A stretch of 64,000 nt of DNA, from the NCBI GenBank assembly GCA_045046905.1, contig JASFYU010000036.1, positions 13,084 through 77,083 on the forward strand. The letters run 5' to 3'. Position numbers and translations under genes: made by a program. Shown one piece after another: positions 62,365 through 64,000 of the stretch. Under the pieces are notes generated by a model that saw only the letters and a program-made list of their open reading frames with translations, was not told the origin of the DNA and ran no database searches. Each line of letters begins with the position of its first letter. The stretch's first letter is position 1. Source of the DNA: JASFYU01 sp045046905. Its GTDB lineage: Bacteria; Bacteroidota; Bacteroidia; Flavobacteriales; Flavobacteriaceae.

Positions 62365-63390
62365 ATGACAAACAAACCTCAAAATATTGATTTCTACGTA
62401 CAGATTGTGAATCTATTGCAATCTGCAAGAAACCAAATAGCACAAACAATCAACCAAACCATGGCGGCTACTTATTTCAAAATAGGTAGAATGATCGTAG
62501 AGGAGGAACAGCAAGGAAAAAATAGAGCAACGTACGGAAAACAGCTCATCAAAGGTCTTTCGGAGCAACTCACAAAAGCATATGGCAAAGGTTTTTCAAA
62601 GAGGAATATTGAACAAATGCGACAATTTTATCTTAAGTATCAAATACCGCAGACAGTGTCTGCGTTATTTGAATTAAGTTGGTCTCACTATCTAAAACTA
62701 ATGCGTATCGATGATGTAGATGAACGCAAGTTCTATGAAATCGAAACCTTTAAAAACAATTGGAGTGTAAGAGAATTACAAAGACAGTACGACTCTGCAC
62801 TATATACTAGACTTGCGCTGAGTCGGAATACATCTGAGATTAAACAACTATCGGAGAAAGGCTTGGTCATAGAAAAACCTAGAGATGTCATAAAAGACCC
62901 CTATATTTTAGAGTTTATAGGACTTCCCGAACATGTATCCTATTCAGAAAATGATTTGGAAAAGGCCCTTATCAATAAATTGGAGCATTTTCTTTTGGAG
63001 CTGGGCAACGGTTTTACTTTTGTTGCCCGACAAAAAAGAATTTCGTTCGATGATAAACATTTTTATATTGATTTGGTATTCTACAATCGAATTTTAAACT
63101 CCTTTGTACTGATCGATCTCAAAATAGGCGAATTGAAGCACCAAGACATTGGGCAGATGCAAATGTATGTAAACTACTATGATCGAAAAATCAAACTAAA
63201 AAACGAAAACCGCACCATCGGCATGATACTTTGCCAGAACAAAAGTGAAGCCGTGGTAAAATATACCCTCCCTGAGGACAATGAACAAATTTTCGCCAGT
63301 AAATACAAAACTGTGCTACCTAACAAGAAAGAACTCAAAGACTTGTTAGAAGAACCCCCAACGCAATACGATACAACAAAAAAAAGATAA
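62365..63390 (+). CDS. DUF1016/YhcG-type PDDEXK nuclease
   Basis: About 341 residues from the ATG at 62365; an ATG at 62326 would add 13 residues. The DUF1016 N-terminal domain reads 'TYGKQLIKGLSEQLTKAYGKGFSKRNIEQMRQFY' and 'LSWSHYLKLMRI'. The C-terminal nuclease domain has the PD-(D/E)xK pattern with Asp236 in 'FYIDLVFYN' and Asp251-x-Lys253 in 'VLIDLKIGEL', then 'GQMQMYVNYYD'. YhcG-type proteins are common in accessory DNA and often near restriction systems. Here the gene is alone and ends 5 bp before polA, as an insertion at polA's start. A 9-bp inverted repeat (62297-62317) lies upstream. Confidence 0.9.
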   Translation: MTNKPQNIDFYVQIVNLLQSARNQIAQTINQTMAATYFKIGRMIVEEEQQGKNRATYGKQLIKGLSEQLTKAYGKGFSKRNIEQMRQFYLKYQIPQTVSALFELSWSHYLKLMRIDDVDERKFYEIETFKNNWSVRELQRQYDSALYTRLALSRNTSEIKQLSEKGLVIEKPRDVIKDPYILEFIGLPEHVSYSENDLEKALINKLEHFLLELGNGFTFVARQKRISFDDKHFYIDLVFYNRILNSFVLIDLKIGELKHQDIGQMQMYVNYYDRKIKLKNENRTIGMILCQNKSEAVVKYTLPEDNEQIFASKYKTVLPNKKELKDLLEEPPTQYDTTKKR

Positions 63391-63395
63391 ACAGC

Positions 63396-63417
63396 ATGGC
63401 AGACCAAAAACGACTCT
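63396..63417 (+). repeat. Duplicated 5' end of polA (right copy)
   Basis: Exact 22-base match to 62194-62215; here it is the true start of polA. Confidence 0.85.
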
Positions 63418-64000
63418 TTTTACTCGATGCATTTGCATTAATTTTTAGAGGATACTACGCATTAATCAAAAACCCAAGAATAAACTCTAAGGGCATGGAC
63501 ACCTCTGCTATATTGGGGTTTATGAATTCTCTATTAGATGTAATCAGAAGAGAAAAACCAGATTATTTAGCCGTTTGTTTTGATAAAGGCGGCAGCGTGG
63601 ACCGCAAAGAAATGTTTCCTGAATACAAGGCCAATCGCGATGAAACGCCAGACGCTATACGTATCGCCGTACCGTATATACAAGACATTCTAAAAGCTAT
63701 GGATATTCCTGTAGTTGTTTTAGAAGGCTATGAAGCCGATGATATTATAGGAACACTAGCAAAGCAGGCTGAAAAAGAAGATTACAAAGTGTATATGGTT
63801 ACCCCTGATAAAGATTTCGGACAACTCGTGTCTGAAAACATATTTATGTACCGCCCAGCACGTATGGGTAATGGCATAGAAATATGGGGAATTCCAGAAA
63901 TACAAAAACGTTTTGGCGTACAACGCCCAGAGCAGGTGATTGATTATTTAGGTATGATGGGTGATGCCAGTGATAATATTCCCGGACTACCAGGTGTTGG
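63396..64000 (+). CDS. polA: DNA polymerase I (partial, N-terminal part)
   Basis: The frame is open from the ATG at 63396 to the window edge, about 201 residues. It is the 5'-3' exonuclease domain: 'LFLLDAFALIFRGYYAL', 'DYLAVCFDKGGSVDRKEMFPEYKANRDETP', 'EGYEADDIIGTLAKQAEK', 'VTPDKDFGQLVSENI' and 'YLGMMGDASDNIPGLPGVG' carry the metal-binding aspartates of the FEN family. Its first 22 bases are duplicated at 62194. The start lies 5 bp after the nuclease stop, so the two may be translationally coupled. Confidence 0.95.
   Translation, partial: MADQKRLFLLDAFALIFRGYYALIKNPRINSKGMDTSAILGFMNSLLDVIRREKPDYLAVCFDKGGSVDRKEMFPEYKANRDETPDAIRIAVPYIQDILKAMDIPVVVLEGYEADDIIGTLAKQAEKEDYKVYMVTPDKDFGQLVSENIFMYRPARMGNGIEIWGIPEIQKRFGVQRPEQVIDYLGMMGDASDNIPGLPGV

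Noticed and set aside
1..64000. CRISPR arrays, prophage or conjugative genes, toxin-antitoxin pairs
   Set aside because: I looked for regularly spaced repeats and hallmark proteins on both strands and saw none; a dedicated search could still find small items.

Overview
This window reads as chromosomal DNA of a marine-type member of the Flavobacteriia (Bacteroidota). The evidence is the gliding/type IX secretion protein SprA, a Bacteroidota alternative complex III with a split caa3-type oxidase, a GT117/DUF2723 protein, TonB-dependent outer-membrane machinery, promoters of the Bacteroidota type (TTTG then TAnnTTTG), few Shine-Dalgarno sites and several TTG starts. I cannot name the genus from sequence alone.

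Layout. 1-5.5 kb (minus): a MacAB-TolC-type exporter operon (ATPase, two permeases, adaptor, TolC-like channel cut by the window edge). Upstream of it lies a decayed, partly duplicated fragment of a second adaptor gene. 5.5-11.1 kb (minus): oxidase assembly and small-subunit genes (CxxC micro-protein, DUF420, SCO, a cysteine-less SCO-like protein, subunit IV, two subunit III proteins, heme farnesyltransferase). 11.2-13.7 kb: a secreted metallo-beta-lactamase-fold hydrolase, a TonB protein, VanZ and gcvH. 14.1-25.2 kb (minus): sprA, ruvA, maeB and queG. 25.4-29.7 kb: an accessory-looking stretch with a TonB-dependent receptor and a dead IS4-type element whose ends and 9-bp target duplication can still be read. 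29.7-35.8 kb: ruvB, pckA, an acyl-CoA oxidase-like gene and a DUF2807 protein. 36.1-47.8 kb (minus): the respiratory supercluster actABCDEF-coxB-coxA. 48.0-53.0 kb: a SPOR protein facing infB-nusA-rimP. 53.2-62.1 kb: Na+/H+-type antiporter, tRNA-Gln, GT117 protein, cysteine-less thioredoxin, metallophosphoesterase, cutC and glycosylasparaginase. 62.2-64 kb: a DUF1016/PDDEXK nuclease gene inserted at the start of polA, followed by polA, which runs off the window.

How it works together. Menaquinol would be oxidised by alternative complex III (ActA-F), passing electrons through its c-type hemes to the CoxA/CoxB oxidase. Subunits III and IV, heme A synthesis (farnesyltransferase) and CuA loading (SCO) are encoded about 26 kb away. 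pckA and maeB serve the C4/C3 node, and ruvA/ruvB the recombination machinery. The most unusual signals are the 22-bp duplication of the polA 5' end bracketing the nuclease gene, the helix-hairpin-helix tail on ActC, two thioredoxin-fold proteins lacking their redox cysteines, and the readable remains of the IS element and the adaptor gene.
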